A DNA stretch of 64,000 bases, taken from positions 124,001-188,000 of the forward strand of contig NZ_JACHFK010000006.1 in NCBI RefSeq assembly GCF_014201805.1. Direction: 5' to 3'. The notes under the pieces were generated by a model. That model did not search any database, was not told where the DNA came from, and was given only the letters and a program-made list of their open reading frames with translations. Below, in pieces: positions 1 through 8,423 of the stretch (its first letter is position 1; every line of letters begins with the position of its first letter). Made by a program: the position numbers and the translations under genes. The DNA comes from Deinococcus metalli. Its GTDB lineage: Bacteria > Deinococcota > Deinococci > Deinococcales > Deinococcaceae.

Positions 1-2
1 CG

Positions 3-368
3 GCCGAGCAGCTCCGGCGACTGCGGGCGCTGGGCGTGCAGCTGTCGCTCGATGACTTCGGGGCCGTGCAGTCGGCGGTCGCGTCCCTGATGACCTTGCC
101 CCTGCAGGAGGTCAAGCTCGACCGGGGCCTCCTGGCCGGCGTCACGGAGGACCCGGCGTCGTGGCAGGTGCTGAGAGCGCTGCTTGCCCTGGCCAGGGGA
201 TTGAAGATCCCGGTGATTGTCGAGGGGGTGGAAACCGAGGCGCAACTGGCCGCCCTGCGGTCCCTCGGCTTCCGCACGGTCCAGGGCTACCTGATGGGTC
301 GCCCGGAGCGGCCCGACGAAATCACGCAGCGCCTCCGCAATGTCGGGCACACGGTCTCGCCGGGCTGA
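3..368 (+). CDS. EAL-domain protein, C-terminal part (runs off left edge)
   Basis: This is the end of an EAL (cyclic-di-GMP phosphodiesterase) domain; the reading frame is open to the left edge, so the true start lies outside the window. Family landmarks in order are LSLDDFG near residue 15, EVKLDR near residue 37 (the usual K-[IL]-D-R), and VIVEGVETEAQL followed by GFRTVQGYLMGRP at the end. After DDFG the family normally reads TGYSSL; here it reads AVQSAVASL, so the loop that supports metal binding and dimerisation is altered and activity is uncertain. Any N-terminal sensory or GGDEF domain is out of view. EAL identity is secure; catalytic competence is not. Confidence 0.85.
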   Translation, partial: AEQLRRLRALGVQLSLDDFGAVQSAVASLMTLPLQEVKLDRGLLAGVTEDPASWQVLRALLALARGLKIPVIVEGVETEAQLAALRSLGFRTVQGYLMGRPERPDEITQRLRNVGHTVSPG

Positions 369-578
369 TAGCGTTAGGCCGTTCCGCCCATGGGGATGCT
401 ATCCCCGCAGTGACGCCACGCCGGCCGCTGTTCGTCGCGGTTCTTCGCACTGCTCGTACCGGATGAATGGACGGGATTCCCTTTCACTTCATCCGGGCAC
501 CGCTCTGAGTCCATCAACCCGGGAGCCGCGCCCGGGCGCGCGGTTATGGGCCATAGTTCACCACTCTGGCCGGCGTCT

Positions 579-1277
579 TCAGGAAGACTGCGTGGCGTCC
601 TGCACGGCCCGCGCGAACCACCCGGTCACCACGTCTGGCCGGGTGATGGCGCTGCCCACCACCACGAAGGCCGCGCCGGCTGTCAGGGCCCGCGCCGCGT
701 CGGCGGGGGTGTTCAGGCGGCCCTCGGCGACGAAGGGCACACCGGCCACACGCAACTCGTCCAGCAGCGTCCAGTCGGGGTCCGGGCCAGGGCGGCTGTA
801 GGGCGTGTAGCCGCTCAGGGTGGTGCCCACAATGTCCGCTCCGGCGTCCATGGCGGCCAGGGCCTCATCCAGCGTACTGATGTCGGCCATCACCTGCGCG
901 CCGGCCGCGTGGATCGTCCCGATCATCTCCGCCAGCGGTTCCGGCCGCGGCCGACGGGTGGCGTCCAGCGCGACGATCTGCGCGCCCAGCTCGGCCAGCC
1001 GCACGCCCTCGGCCGCCGTGGGCGTGATGTACACGTCCGTGTCGTCCCGGTCGGTCTTCGTCAGGCCGATGATGGGGACGTCCGTCACCGCCCGGACGGC
1101 CTCCACGTCCGCGAACCCCTGGATGCGGACGCCCCGCGCGCCGCCCATGACAGCCGCCAGGGCCAGCTGGCCGATGATAAATGGATCGCGCAGGGGACTG
1201 CCGGGGTTGGCCTGGCAGGACACCACCAGCCCCCCGCGCAGCGTGTCGAGAACGGGTGCAGGCATCCCCACGAGCAT
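579..1277 (-). CDS. nanE: N-acetylmannosamine-6-phosphate 2-epimerase
   Basis: The 232-residue product matches the NanE length and fold: an N-terminal GGLVVSCQANPGSPL strand, then GVRIQGFADVEAV, IIGLTKTD, IVALDATRRPRP, VMADISTLDEA, GTTLSGYTPYS and FVAEGRLNTP in the order of this (beta/alpha)8 enzyme. NanE converts ManNAc-6-P to GlcNAc-6-P in sialic acid and amino-sugar use. The frame is open further upstream, but homology begins near the ATG at 1277, which has GAGG about 8 nt before it; an ATG at 1265 is the alternative. No sialic acid transporter, lyase or kinase gene is adjacent, so the gene stands alone here. Confidence 0.88.
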   Translation of the reverse strand: MLVGMPAPVLDTLRGGLVVSCQANPGSPLRDPFIIGQLALAAVMGGARGVRIQGFADVEAVRAVTDVPIIGLTKTDRDDTDVYITPTAAEGVRLAELGAQIVALDATRRPRPEPLAEMIGTIHAAGAQVMADISTLDEALAAMDAGADIVGTTLSGYTPYSRPGPDPDWTLLDELRVAGVPFVAEGRLNTPADAARALTAGAAFVVVGSAITRPDVVTGWFARAVQDATQSS

Positions 1278-1546
1278 AGCCTGGCCTCGCCGCGTGCGCA
1301 GCCGCACCGTGACCGCTCTGCCACCACCGGTCGCCGCGGGAAGTTCAGGCAGTCCAGAAGGCGTACGGAAACGGTGGGCAGCGTGACGGGCATCACCCGC
1401 TGAATCACGCCCTCGGGGATGGTGTCTTCGGCGGACCTGGTGCCGGCGGCCTCTATCCGGACCCGTACCTGCCCGGTGTCGGGAACGGTCTGAAGGGCGA
1501 GGTGCTCGGAGTTGCCGAACGCGGTCAGCGTCCAGGATCGTGGATG
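1085..1546 (-). other. Open frame upstream of nanE, possible gene remnant
   Basis: Between nanE and the divergent antiporter gene lie about 346 bases with no convincing gene. On the minus strand a frame opens after a TGA at 1547-1549. It reads protein-like sequence (SWTLTAFGNSEHLALQTVPD, later GVIQRVMPVTLPTVSVRL) down to about 1370, then degenerates into a shadow of nanE. It has no ATG and no good ribosome binding site. It may be the 3' remnant of a former upstream neighbour of nanE; I do not recognise a family. Confidence 0.25.
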
Positions 1547-1623
1547 TCAGGCGCCGCGCGGGCACCTCAAGCATGCGCTGGCGCGGCGTCTCCCGGCCAG
1601 CCGTCACCGCTAAGGTGGAGGCG

Positions 1624-3108
1624 ATGAATCACGTCAATCCCATCGACCTCCCGGTCTTCCTGATCTCGGTCCTGCTGCTTCTGGGACTGGTGGCCAGCAA
1701 GCTCGGCGGTCGGCTGGGTATCCCGGGCCTGGTGCTGTTCCTGGGGATCGGGATGCTCGCCGGGAGCGAGGGCCCTGGCGGGATCGACTTCGAGAACTAT
1801 CCGCTGACACAGGCGGTGGGCATCCTGACCCTGGCGTTCATCCTGTACTCCGGTGGCCTGGAAACCGACTGGCGGTACACCCGGCCGGTGCTGCGCGACG
1901 GCCTGCTGCTCGCCACCCTCGGCGTGGTGCTCACGACCGGTCTGGTGGCGGTGGTCGCCCACGCCCTGCTCGCGCTGCCGTGGCTGACCAGCATCCTGCT
2001 GGGCGCCGTTGTGTCCAGCACCGATGCCAGCGCGGTATTCTCGGTGCTCAAGGAACGCGCGCTGGGCCTCAAGGGCCGCATCAGGCCCATGCTGGAATTC
2101 GAGTCCGGCGTGAACGATCCCATGGCTGTGTTCCTGGTCATCGGGCTGACGTCGCTGATTGCCCACCCCGGCACGCCGTGGACCGGCGTGGTTCCGCTGT
2201 TCCTCAAGCAGATGGTCCTGGGCGGCGTGATCGGGCTCGGCATGGGCCGGCTGGCCGTGCGGGTCTTCAACCGCATCAACCTGCCCTCGGATGGACTGTA
2301 CACCGTGCTGTCCGTCGCCCTGGTGGGCCTGGTATACGCCTCTACCGCTCTGGTGGGCGGCAGCGGCTTCCTGGCGGTGTACATCGCGGGCGTGGTGCTG
2401 GGCAACAGCGCTTTCGTGCACAGGCGCTCGCTGCGCCAGTGGCACGAGGGCCTGACGTACCTGCTCGAGATCGGCATGTTCCTGCTGCTCGGGCTGCTGG
2501 TCTTCCCGTCGAAGGTGGTGCAGCTCGCCGTGCCGAGCTTGCTGATCTCGCTGTTCCTGATGTTCGTCGCCCGGCCGGTCGCGGTCTTCGTCAGCCTCTC
2601 TCTGGCCCGCGTGCCCACCGCCCACAAGGGCATGGTGGCGTGGGTGGGCCTGCGCGGAGCCGTGCCGATCATCCTCGCCACTTTCCCGCTGCTCGAGCAC
2701 GTGCCCGGTGCCGATACCATCTTCAACGTCGCCTTCTTCATCATGCTGACCAGCCTGCTGATCCAGGGCACCACCCTGCCTGTCGTGGCCCGCTGGCTGG
2801 GCGTGGACGAGGCCAAGGCGGCCCGGCAGAACACCCAGCGCCTGCAGTTCACGCCCACGGGCGCCGGCAAGAACGACCTGGTGGAGGTGGTGGTGCCGCC
2901 GGACTCCCGCGTGGTCGGCCAGCGCATCGTGAGCCTGGACTTTCCCCCCGAAGCCCTGATCCTGCTGATCCACCGGAACGGCGAATACATCGTGCCCAGC
3001 GGCTCCACGGTTCTGGAGGCCGGCGACGAACTGCAGATGCTCGGCAGCCCCTCGTTCCTCGACCGCGTGCGCGCCCGGATCAGGCCAGCCGCCGACTCGG
3101 CCACCTGA
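1624..3108 (+). CDS. K+/Na+:H+ antiporter, NhaP2/CvrA type with RCK_C domain
   Basis: The product is a 494-residue CPA1-type cation/proton antiporter. About a dozen hydrophobic segments fill residues 8-395. The ion-binding signature ESGVNDPMAVF starts at residue 160, after a SSTDASAVFSVL segment, as in NhaP2-like potassium/proton antiporters. A cytoplasmic TrkA_C/RCK_C ligand-binding domain follows at about 418-488 (DLVEVVVPP ... GDELQMLG). The ATG at 1624 has GGAGG inside the 7 nt before it and also TAAGGT at 1611-1616, so both a ribosome binding site and a leaderless-type -10 are present. It is divergent from nanE. It probably works in cytoplasmic K+/pH balance. Confidence 0.9.
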   Translation: MNHVNPIDLPVFLISVLLLLGLVASKLGGRLGIPGLVLFLGIGMLAGSEGPGGIDFENYPLTQAVGILTLAFILYSGGLETDWRYTRPVLRDGLLLATLGVVLTTGLVAVVAHALLALPWLTSILLGAVVSSTDASAVFSVLKERALGLKGRIRPMLEFESGVNDPMAVFLVIGLTSLIAHPGTPWTGVVPLFLKQMVLGGVIGLGMGRLAVRVFNRINLPSDGLYTVLSVALVGLVYASTALVGGSGFLAVYIAGVVLGNSAFVHRRSLRQWHEGLTYLLEIGMFLLLGLLVFPSKVVQLAVPSLLISLFLMFVARPVAVFVSLSLARVPTAHKGMVAWVGLRGAVPIILATFPLLEHVPGADTIFNVAFFIMLTSLLIQGTTLPVVARWLGVDEAKAARQNTQRLQFTPTGAGKNDLVEVVVPPDSRVVGQRIVSLDFPPEALILLIHRNGEYIVPSGSTVLEAGDELQMLGSPSFLDRVRARIRPAADSAT

Positions 3109-3903
3109 GCGCGGTGGGTCGCCTGGCAGCTACTCGGAGCCCTCGGCCTCGGCCAGGGTCGCGAGACCTCTCCAGACCGACCAGTGCCGCCGCGCACACC
3201 ATTTCCGGAACAGCGAGATCATCGTCATGGACGCATTGTGCAATCGCTGGCGTGATCGGCCCGTGAACGCAGAAAACCTCGACCAAGCACGGCCTCTACA
3301 CTCTCAGAAAGGCGGAGACGAGGCAGATCATAGGACATCGCCGAATAGTTTTATTACGGGAATCATTTGAATCCACGAATATTTTCTTCGATCTACCATC
3401 TCTGGGGGCGCAATTTATAGCGATATTTGTTGCCATATCGCCTTTGCTCCCGTTCCGGGGAATCTGCGATGCAAATGGTTTAGTAGGTCGGTGCTGATCT
3501 AGCTGCTGATTGATAGTGTGCGTTCCGCACTTGATTATCGTGAGTTGTTCCGCTCAGCCGTCGCCATCATGCCCGACTGGGCGTTTCAAAATCGTTCAGC
3601 GTTCGCCAACCAGATAAAGCGCTGTGCGCGCCTATGACGGACCACAGCGATGGTCGGCAAGCTGAGGTGTACCCTGAGTAGGGATCATGCTTCCGAAGTC
3701 GCTGTGGCGTTTCGCTCGCGGCCGAATTCCTCCCTTCCCACGGTCCGCGGTCGGTGCGGCACGGCCTCGTTTCGGCTGCGTCCGTCGTCGAGCCGGGATC
3801 GGACAAAGCATTTCGGTTCTTACAACTTTGTCACCCTGTTCGGGTGCTAGTGAAGACGTGAAAAACCGCGCATGGTGGTTGGACAGGCAGAAGGAGGAGG
3901 GTC
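3109..3903. other. Gene-free, relatively AT-rich intergenic region
   Basis: This 795-base stretch holds no ORF I can support; the short frames have no ribosome binding site or recognisable sequence. From about 3290 to 3560 the composition is clearly more A+T-rich than the rest of the window. That part contains a perfect 7-bp inverted repeat (GCGATAT at 3420-3426 and ATATCGC at 3435-3441) and a smaller one (GTGCG ttc CGCAC) near 3518-3530. It precedes the minor-pilin operon and may hold its regulatory region, or be acquired DNA. Confidence 0.5.
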
Positions 3904-5475
3904 ATGACGACGGGTCGACGGAATTCTGAGGGTTTTGTTTTGGTAACGGTGCTCGCGATGGCCGTGCTGATCGGCGTGATCCTCGTCGTGGCCTCGACCT
4001 TCGCGCTCTCGGCGCGGCAGACCGTGACCGCCGAAGCCCAGAAGATCCCGGCGTTCTACGCTGCGAACGCCGGCCTCGAACGCGCCATGGCGAAGATCTC
4101 CGCGCTGATTACGCCGACCCAGACCGTGACCACCACCAATCTCGCCTCGACCGGCAAGCTCTACCGGGATTCGCTCACCAACGACGTTGCCATTGACCTG
4201 GCCAACCGCCTGAACACGACGAACAACCTCGCCAACTCGAGCGGTTCGGTGTCTGGCGGCACGTTCAAGGTGACGGCCGTGGCCAAGGGCGGCTCGAGTG
4301 TGGAGTTGACCTCGGTGGGCACCGGGACGACGGGCGGGAAACGGACGGTGCTGCTGTCGTACCTGATCACCGCGACCACGCTCAAGGACGCGGCAGCTGG
4401 CGCGCTGGCGACCACGGGGCCGGGCGGGGTGAGCGGGAGCGCGAACGTGGTCGGCGCGTCCGGCACGGTGGGGGCGGGATCCACGATCTCCTGCACCATC
4501 TCGGCCGGCACGACCTGCACGTCCACTTCGAGCCCGGCGGTCTATCAGGTGACGTGGCCCACGGCGACACTCCCTGCCCTGAACGACAACGTGACCTACG
4601 CGCCCGACCCGGCGAACGACCCGAACTACTACATGGGTGACGCCATGTACAAGGTCACCAAGGTGAACACCTCGACTGGCGCCGTCGAGCTGACCGCTGT
4701 CAACGAGATCGTCAACGTCGCGACCACGAACGGCAACAAGACCACGGTGACGTCGAAAACGGTGCCCCTGTCCAACGCCTCCAAGCTGGCCACCACCACG
4801 GAGGTGGCGGCCATCCTGAGTTACAAGTCGTCGCCCGATGCCAAGGGCAACGCGGCCGGTAGCTGCACGACCTACACCTGCGGCTACCTCTCCACCGACC
4901 CGGCCAAGATGTTCGAGGCCACCTTCGGGGTGACCAAGACCAAGTTCAGGAGTGATCTCGCGGACAGCACCCTGACCAAGGCGCTGACCACGGCCGACTC
5001 GTGCCCCTCGCTCTCGACCGACAGCCGGGTCCAGTGGCTCGAGCCCACCAGTCTGAACGGCGGACAGCTGAGCCTGACCCCGTGCGACACGCCGCGGGTG
5101 CTGGTGATCAACCTGCCCACCATCGGCTGCAACACGAACAACCAGAGCTGCATCACCCTGAACCTGAACAACGGCGGCTTCAAGGGCCTGCTGTACGTCA
5201 TCGGCAACAATCAGTCTGTCAAGATCGACGGCAACGCTGGCTCCTTCGCCGGGGGTGTGGTCATCGAGACCGGCACGAACTCCGACTCGAACCCCCCGAC
5301 GAGCATTGCCGGAAATGCCAAGACGGGGTACTGCGGCACGACCGACGCCAAGATCTGTTACAGCGCCAGCATCCTGTCAGGCCTCTACAACGACGTGAAG
5401 ACGGCCCTGGATTCCTCGGCCCTCCCGACCATGGGTGACCTGGCCAACTCCTGGAAGGAAGCGCAGGGCAACTGA
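3904..5475 (+). CDS. PilX/ComZ-like large minor pilin
   Basis: The product has 523 residues. A short positively charged leader ends in G10-F11 and is followed by one hydrophobic helix (about 11-33), the type IV prepilin N-terminus of PilX/GspK-like minor pilins. Position +5 after the presumed cleavage site is Thr, not the usual Glu. The long remainder is rich in Ser/Thr/Asn/Gly and resembles a beta-rich extracellular domain, as in Thermus ComZ, which sits in a comparable minor-pilin cluster. It has an excellent AAGGAGGAGG at 3891-3900. It is first of four coupled genes; its TGA overlaps the next ATG by one base. A role in type IV pilus assembly or natural transformation is inferred from context. 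Confidence 0.75.
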   Translation: MTTGRRNSEGFVLVTVLAMAVLIGVILVVASTFALSARQTVTAEAQKIPAFYAANAGLERAMAKISALITPTQTVTTTNLASTGKLYRDSLTNDVAIDLANRLNTTNNLANSSGSVSGGTFKVTAVAKGGSSVELTSVGTGTTGGKRTVLLSYLITATTLKDAAAGALATTGPGGVSGSANVVGASGTVGAGSTISCTISAGTTCTSTSSPAVYQVTWPTATLPALNDNVTYAPDPANDPNYYMGDAMYKVTKVNTSTGAVELTAVNEIVNVATTNGNKTTVTSKTVPLSNASKLATTTEVAAILSYKSSPDAKGNAAGSCTTYTCGYLSTDPAKMFEATFGVTKTKFRSDLADSTLTKALTTADSCPSLSTDSRVQWLEPTSLNGGQLSLTPCDTPRVLVINLPTIGCNTNNQSCITLNLNNGGFKGLLYVIGNNQSVKIDGNAGSFAGGVVIETGTNSDSNPPTSIAGNAKTGYCGTTDAKICYSASILSGLYNDVKTALDSSALPTMGDLANSWKEAQGN

Positions 5476-5945
5476 TGAAGGCAGCCGGATTCACCCTGAT
5501 GGAACTGCTCGTGGTGCTGGCCATCGTCGGGATTCTCGCGGGCATCGGAACCGCGAACTACCTGAAGTGGATCAACACGACCCGGGCGGACGCCGCGGCC
5601 GCAGAAGTCGGACGGTTGCTGGACCGAGCGTCCAGCCGGGTGAGAACCACCAACAAGGATGTCACTGTCACGGTCAACACCACGGCCAACACCATCGACC
5701 TGTCGCAGGGTGGCGTCTCGTTCTCAAAGGCCACGCTGGACGCGACGATTTCCAGCCTGACGTGTAGCCCCGCGTGCACCGGCACCGCGACGGCAGTCAC
5801 GGCGCAGGCCCCGTTCGGCGGGTTTGCCAACGACGCAACAACGCCTGTGGCGGCTGATATCAAGATCGTGATCAGCCGCAACGGCCTGTCCCGGTCCGTG
5901 TACGTGCTCGGACCAGCCGCTCTCCTCAAGGTCGTCCGGAACTAA
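5475..5945 (+). CDS. Type IV pilin-like / GspH-type pseudopilin
   Basis: This 156-residue protein starts with a class III prepilin signal: charged leader MKAAG, cleavage before F6, Glu at +5 (GFTLMELLVVLAIVGIL), then a helix that anchors in the membrane and packs in the pilus core. The GspH/FimT-like region contains AEVGRLLDRASSRVRTTN. The start codon overlaps the stop of the preceding large minor pilin (TGATG), and the next gene begins three bases downstream, so the four pilin genes are almost certainly one operon. No prepilin peptidase gene is nearby. The prepilin identity is certain; the exact minor-pilin type is approximate. Confidence 0.85.
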   Translation: MKAAGFTLMELLVVLAIVGILAGIGTANYLKWINTTRADAAAAEVGRLLDRASSRVRTTNKDVTVTVNTTANTIDLSQGGVSFSKATLDATISSLTCSPACTGTATAVTAQAPFGGFANDATTPVAADIKIVISRNGLSRSVYVLGPAALLKVVRN

Positions 5946-5948
5946 GGT

Positions 5949-6407
5949 ATGAAAACGGCCCAGGGCATGACCCTTATCGAAGTGCTCATCGGCATCGCCA
6001 TCTTCGCCGTGGTCGTCGTGATCTCGTCTGCCGTCACCGCGTCCCTGTCTACCAACAAGGTCTCGGCCGACCGTCTGGCGGCCAATCAGGCGGCACAGGC
6101 GTTTTTCGAGTCCGTGACCGAATACTGGCGCACCTCCACTGCCTTCGGCAACGCCGACCCCGCCGCCTCGCCCACACCGTTCCCGGTACCTGCAGAGATC
6201 AATGGCTACAACTGGAGCCTGACCATTTCGGATATCGACATGACCTCGGCGACCTTCGCCCCGAAGACGTCGGTGACGTGGACCAAATCGTCGAAGACGG
6301 CTTACACGGCCTCGGCGTCGGCCACCCTGATGGACCTGTCTCTGACATACACGCCCACGGCAAGCGGATCGAGTTTCGTCAACGGAACGGAGATCTACAA
6401 GCGATGA
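5949..6407 (+). CDS. PilV-like minor pilin / pseudopilin
   Basis: This 152-residue prepilin has leader MKTAQG, cleavage before Met7, Glu at +5 (GMTLIEVLIGIAIFAV) and a single hydrophobic helix. The soluble part is short and Ser/Thr-rich. The I-E-V-L-I form after the cleavage site is typical of PilV/GspI-like minor pilins. It sits third in the minor-pilin operon, three bases after the previous stop, and its own TGA overlaps the ATG of the next gene (ATGA), implying translational coupling. Confidence 0.83.
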   Translation: MKTAQGMTLIEVLIGIAIFAVVVVISSAVTASLSTNKVSADRLAANQAAQAFFESVTEYWRTSTAFGNADPAASPTPFPVPAEINGYNWSLTISDIDMTSATFAPKTSVTWTKSSKTAYTASASATLMDLSLTYTPTASGSSFVNGTEIYKR

Positions 6408-7090
6408 AGGCCAGCGGCTTCACGTTGATCGAACTGCTGATCGTGGCGGTGCTGGCCACCATGATCCTGCTGGTTGCCTCTCAGCTGCTGCTGAACACCA
6501 ACAAGATCTCCACCTCCTCCGTGGCGACTTCCGGGGGTATCAATCACGTCCAGCAGGGCGCCAACGTGCTCGCCGACGACGTGCGCCGCGCCCTGTACAT
6601 CGTCGCCCCCGGCGCCACCCCATACCTCAGCACCGTCGCCGTCGGCGTGCCGACCAGCGGCTCGCCGGCCGTGACCAAGGCGGGAGCGGACGTGCTGGCC
6701 ATGTACACGGCCAAGTCCGTTGGCACGCGCTGTACGGCGTCGGGAGAGGACTACGAGTACGTGGTCTATTACCTGGCGACCCGGAGCAGTGCCACTAGCG
6801 GGTCTGAGTGGTCGACCGTGCCCGCCGATCAGCTCAACGCCAGCCAGAAGGTGCTGATGCAGTTCAGCGCGTGCGTGAACGTCCTGGACCCCGCCACAGC
6901 CGTGACCAGTAAGGAACGGCTGCGCGTCGTCAGTGACTACCTCGGTGCCGGGTCGTTCGTGTACAAGGCGTCCGCCACCCTCAAGTACCGTCAGGTCACC
7001 ATCTCGCTCACGCCGTCGCAGAACATTCCGGGGAAGACAGTGACCGCGGGAGCCATCGTCACGATTGCCACAGCACGGAACATCTACTGA
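6404..7090 (+). CDS. PilW-like minor pilin
   Basis: This 228-residue prepilin has leader MKASG, cleavage before F6, Glu at +5 (GFTLIELLIVAVLATMIL) and one membrane helix. A larger C-terminal domain with several Cys residues follows, the size and layout of PilW/GspJ-like minor pilins. The ATG at 6404 is chosen because it overlaps the upstream stop by 4 nt and gives a textbook prepilin leader; the frame is open further upstream but without homology. It is last in the operon. No major pilin or assembly ATPase is adjacent, though pilT lies at about 31 kb. Confidence 0.83.
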   Translation: MKASGFTLIELLIVAVLATMILLVASQLLLNTNKISTSSVATSGGINHVQQGANVLADDVRRALYIVAPGATPYLSTVAVGVPTSGSPAVTKAGADVLAMYTAKSVGTRCTASGEDYEYVVYYLATRSSATSGSEWSTVPADQLNASQKVLMQFSACVNVLDPATAVTSKERLRVVSDYLGAGSFVYKASATLKYRQVTISLTPSQNIPGKTVTAGAIVTIATARNIY

Positions 7091-8120
7091 GGGCTCGAGC
7101 CTGGCTCGTACGTGGCGTGACGAGAGAGGGTGCGGAACTCAGGGGTGAACATGCTGTGCCTGCACCGAACACGGCGTATCTACGCTCGCTAGTGGCGTGA
7201 TACTTACCACCCTCCAGCTGGAAGCGGGATGCAGGGGAGAGCCAACGGTAGGCACGGACCGTGCTTGGCTGCGACGCAAGCAGGTGGCCCCTGCATTGCT
7301 GAAAACCATGAAGTGACCTCGACATCGTCGAAGTGGTGCGTGAGAGGCTCGAAGTCGCCACGGTGTGCGGTTTCCTCGTCTGCAGATCGGGATGAGGCCG
7401 CAGAGGGCATCTTGGTGTCGTTCGGCGAACTGCTGATAGCGTCGACGACGTACCCCAGCGCTTTAATCGCGGTTTCCCCTGCCAGGTCCAGGGTGCCCTT
7501 CGGCCCATTACTGACGTCCACGACACTTCAGGTAAGGAATCTCACGGCACGCTGGCGACGACGCTCGTGATCCCAGACGCCGTCGAAGGTGTCCGCCAGT
7601 TGGATCGCCGTGAGCCCAGCCGCGATATTCAACTCTAAATCGGCTTGATCCGACGTTGCTCCCATACCATGCACGGTTGTCGCGGCCCTCGTTACTGCCC
7701 ATGACCGACCCGACCGAGCCGTGGCTGCTGTTTGGATATGGAACTGGCTTCTGAACGACGACGAGACCAGGCGAGCTCCTCCCGCAGAAGCCCGAGCGTA
7801 CTGCTGTCGGCCTCGCCCTGAACATCGACGAGGCCAACCCTGGCTGCTGTCGTACCTGACAACCACAGGACGCGAGTTGCCGTCACTGGTCTCGGCACTG
7901 GTGGAGAACGCGCTGTGAGTGGTGACGTGGGTCATGCTGCCGCTGTGCGCGGTCACCGCGGTCCCAGGTGCTGTGCTGGCACGGTGCGACCGTCGGCGGC
8001 CGCTTTGATGCGGCATCAGCCACCGTGCGGGTATGGTGCTGCGGTATGCATTCCCTAGATAGCAGTTTGGATTTCGGCACGTTGTCGGACGAGACTCTCG
8101 CGCCTGCGGCGGTGCCAAAG
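7091..8120. other. Degenerate region without an intact gene
   Basis: About 1 kb between the pilin operon and the tRNA terminator has no intact gene I can support. Short frames on the minus strand carry protein-like pieces (for example at 7204-7665 and around 7700-7890) that are interrupted by stops or lie in different frames. I read the region as decayed coding sequence; the remnant I can best define is listed separately. Confidence 0.4.
7204..7665 (-). pseudogene. Possible broken gene with an in-frame TGA
   Basis: On the minus strand, one frame reads 45 residues from an ATG at 7665 (including LNIAAGLTAIQLADTFDGVW) to a TGA at 7528-7530. The same frame then continues for more than 100 residues (GTLDLAGETAIKALGYVVDA, later HHFDDVEVTSWFSAMQ) to a stop at 7204. 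Both parts look protein-like and share the frame, so a single gene with a nonsense mutation is a reasonable reading. Two small separate genes, or chance, cannot be excluded. No family was recognised and no good ribosome binding site was seen. Confidence 0.3.
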
Positions 8121-8147
8121 AGAAAAAACCCCGACCGAGTCGAGGTT
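8121..8147 (-). terminator. Rho-independent terminator of the tRNA operon
   Basis: Read on the minus strand, a 9-bp stem (AACCTCGAC / GTCGGGGTT, one T-G pair) with loop TCG runs directly into a run of six T residues. It lies just 3' of the tRNA-Val gene. Confidence 0.85.
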
Positions 8148-8152
8148 TCCGT

Positions 8153-8227
8153 TGGTGGGCGGTATAGGACTTGAACCTACGACCCTTCGCGTGTGAAGCG
8201 AATGCTCTACCACTGAGCTAACCGCCC
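8153..8227 (-). tRNA. tRNA-Val (anticodon CAC)
   Basis: The minus strand folds into a complete 75-nt cloverleaf: acceptor GGGCGGT/ACCGCCC, D stem GCTC/GAGC, anticodon stem TTCGC/GCGAA with loop TTCACAC giving anticodon CAC, T stem GTAGG/CCTAT (one G-T pair) with loop TTCAAGT, discriminator A and an encoded CCA end. It decodes GUG. It follows the CAU tRNA by 19 nt and precedes a strong terminator. Confidence 0.95.
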
Positions 8228-8245
8228 GGATGCGCTGCCTGCGTG

Positions 8246-8324
<79 letters not shown>

Positions 8325-8356
8325 ACTGCCGAGTGCCCGCCTTCAAGGCGAGGGGA

Positions 8357-8386
8357 AGTGTAGCGAGTGCGTACGGCGCTTGTCAA
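8357..8386 (-). promoter_or_regulatory. Promoter of the two-tRNA operon
   Basis: On the minus strand a consensus -35 TTGACA (8381-8386) is separated by 18 nt from a -10 TACACT (8357-8362). The predicted start falls about 28 nt before the CAU tRNA. It is divergent from glgA. Confidence 0.8.
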
Positions 8387-8423
8387 ACGTGCGGCCGAGA
8401 AGAGCGGAAAGGTAGAGTGCGGC

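Noticed and set aside
392..406. GGGGAT-gct-ATCCCC hairpin after the EAL gene, considered as a terminator
   Set aside because: The stem is only 6 bp with no T tract; too weak to assign.
3080..3286. Minus-strand 68-codon frame after the antiporter
   Set aside because: It overlaps the antiporter end, has no ribosome binding site or TANNNT box, and no recognisable sequence.
3650..3929. Plus-strand 66- and 80-codon frames before the first pilin gene
   Set aside because: They overlap each other, and the longer one runs into the strong ribosome binding site of the real gene; composition is not protein-like.
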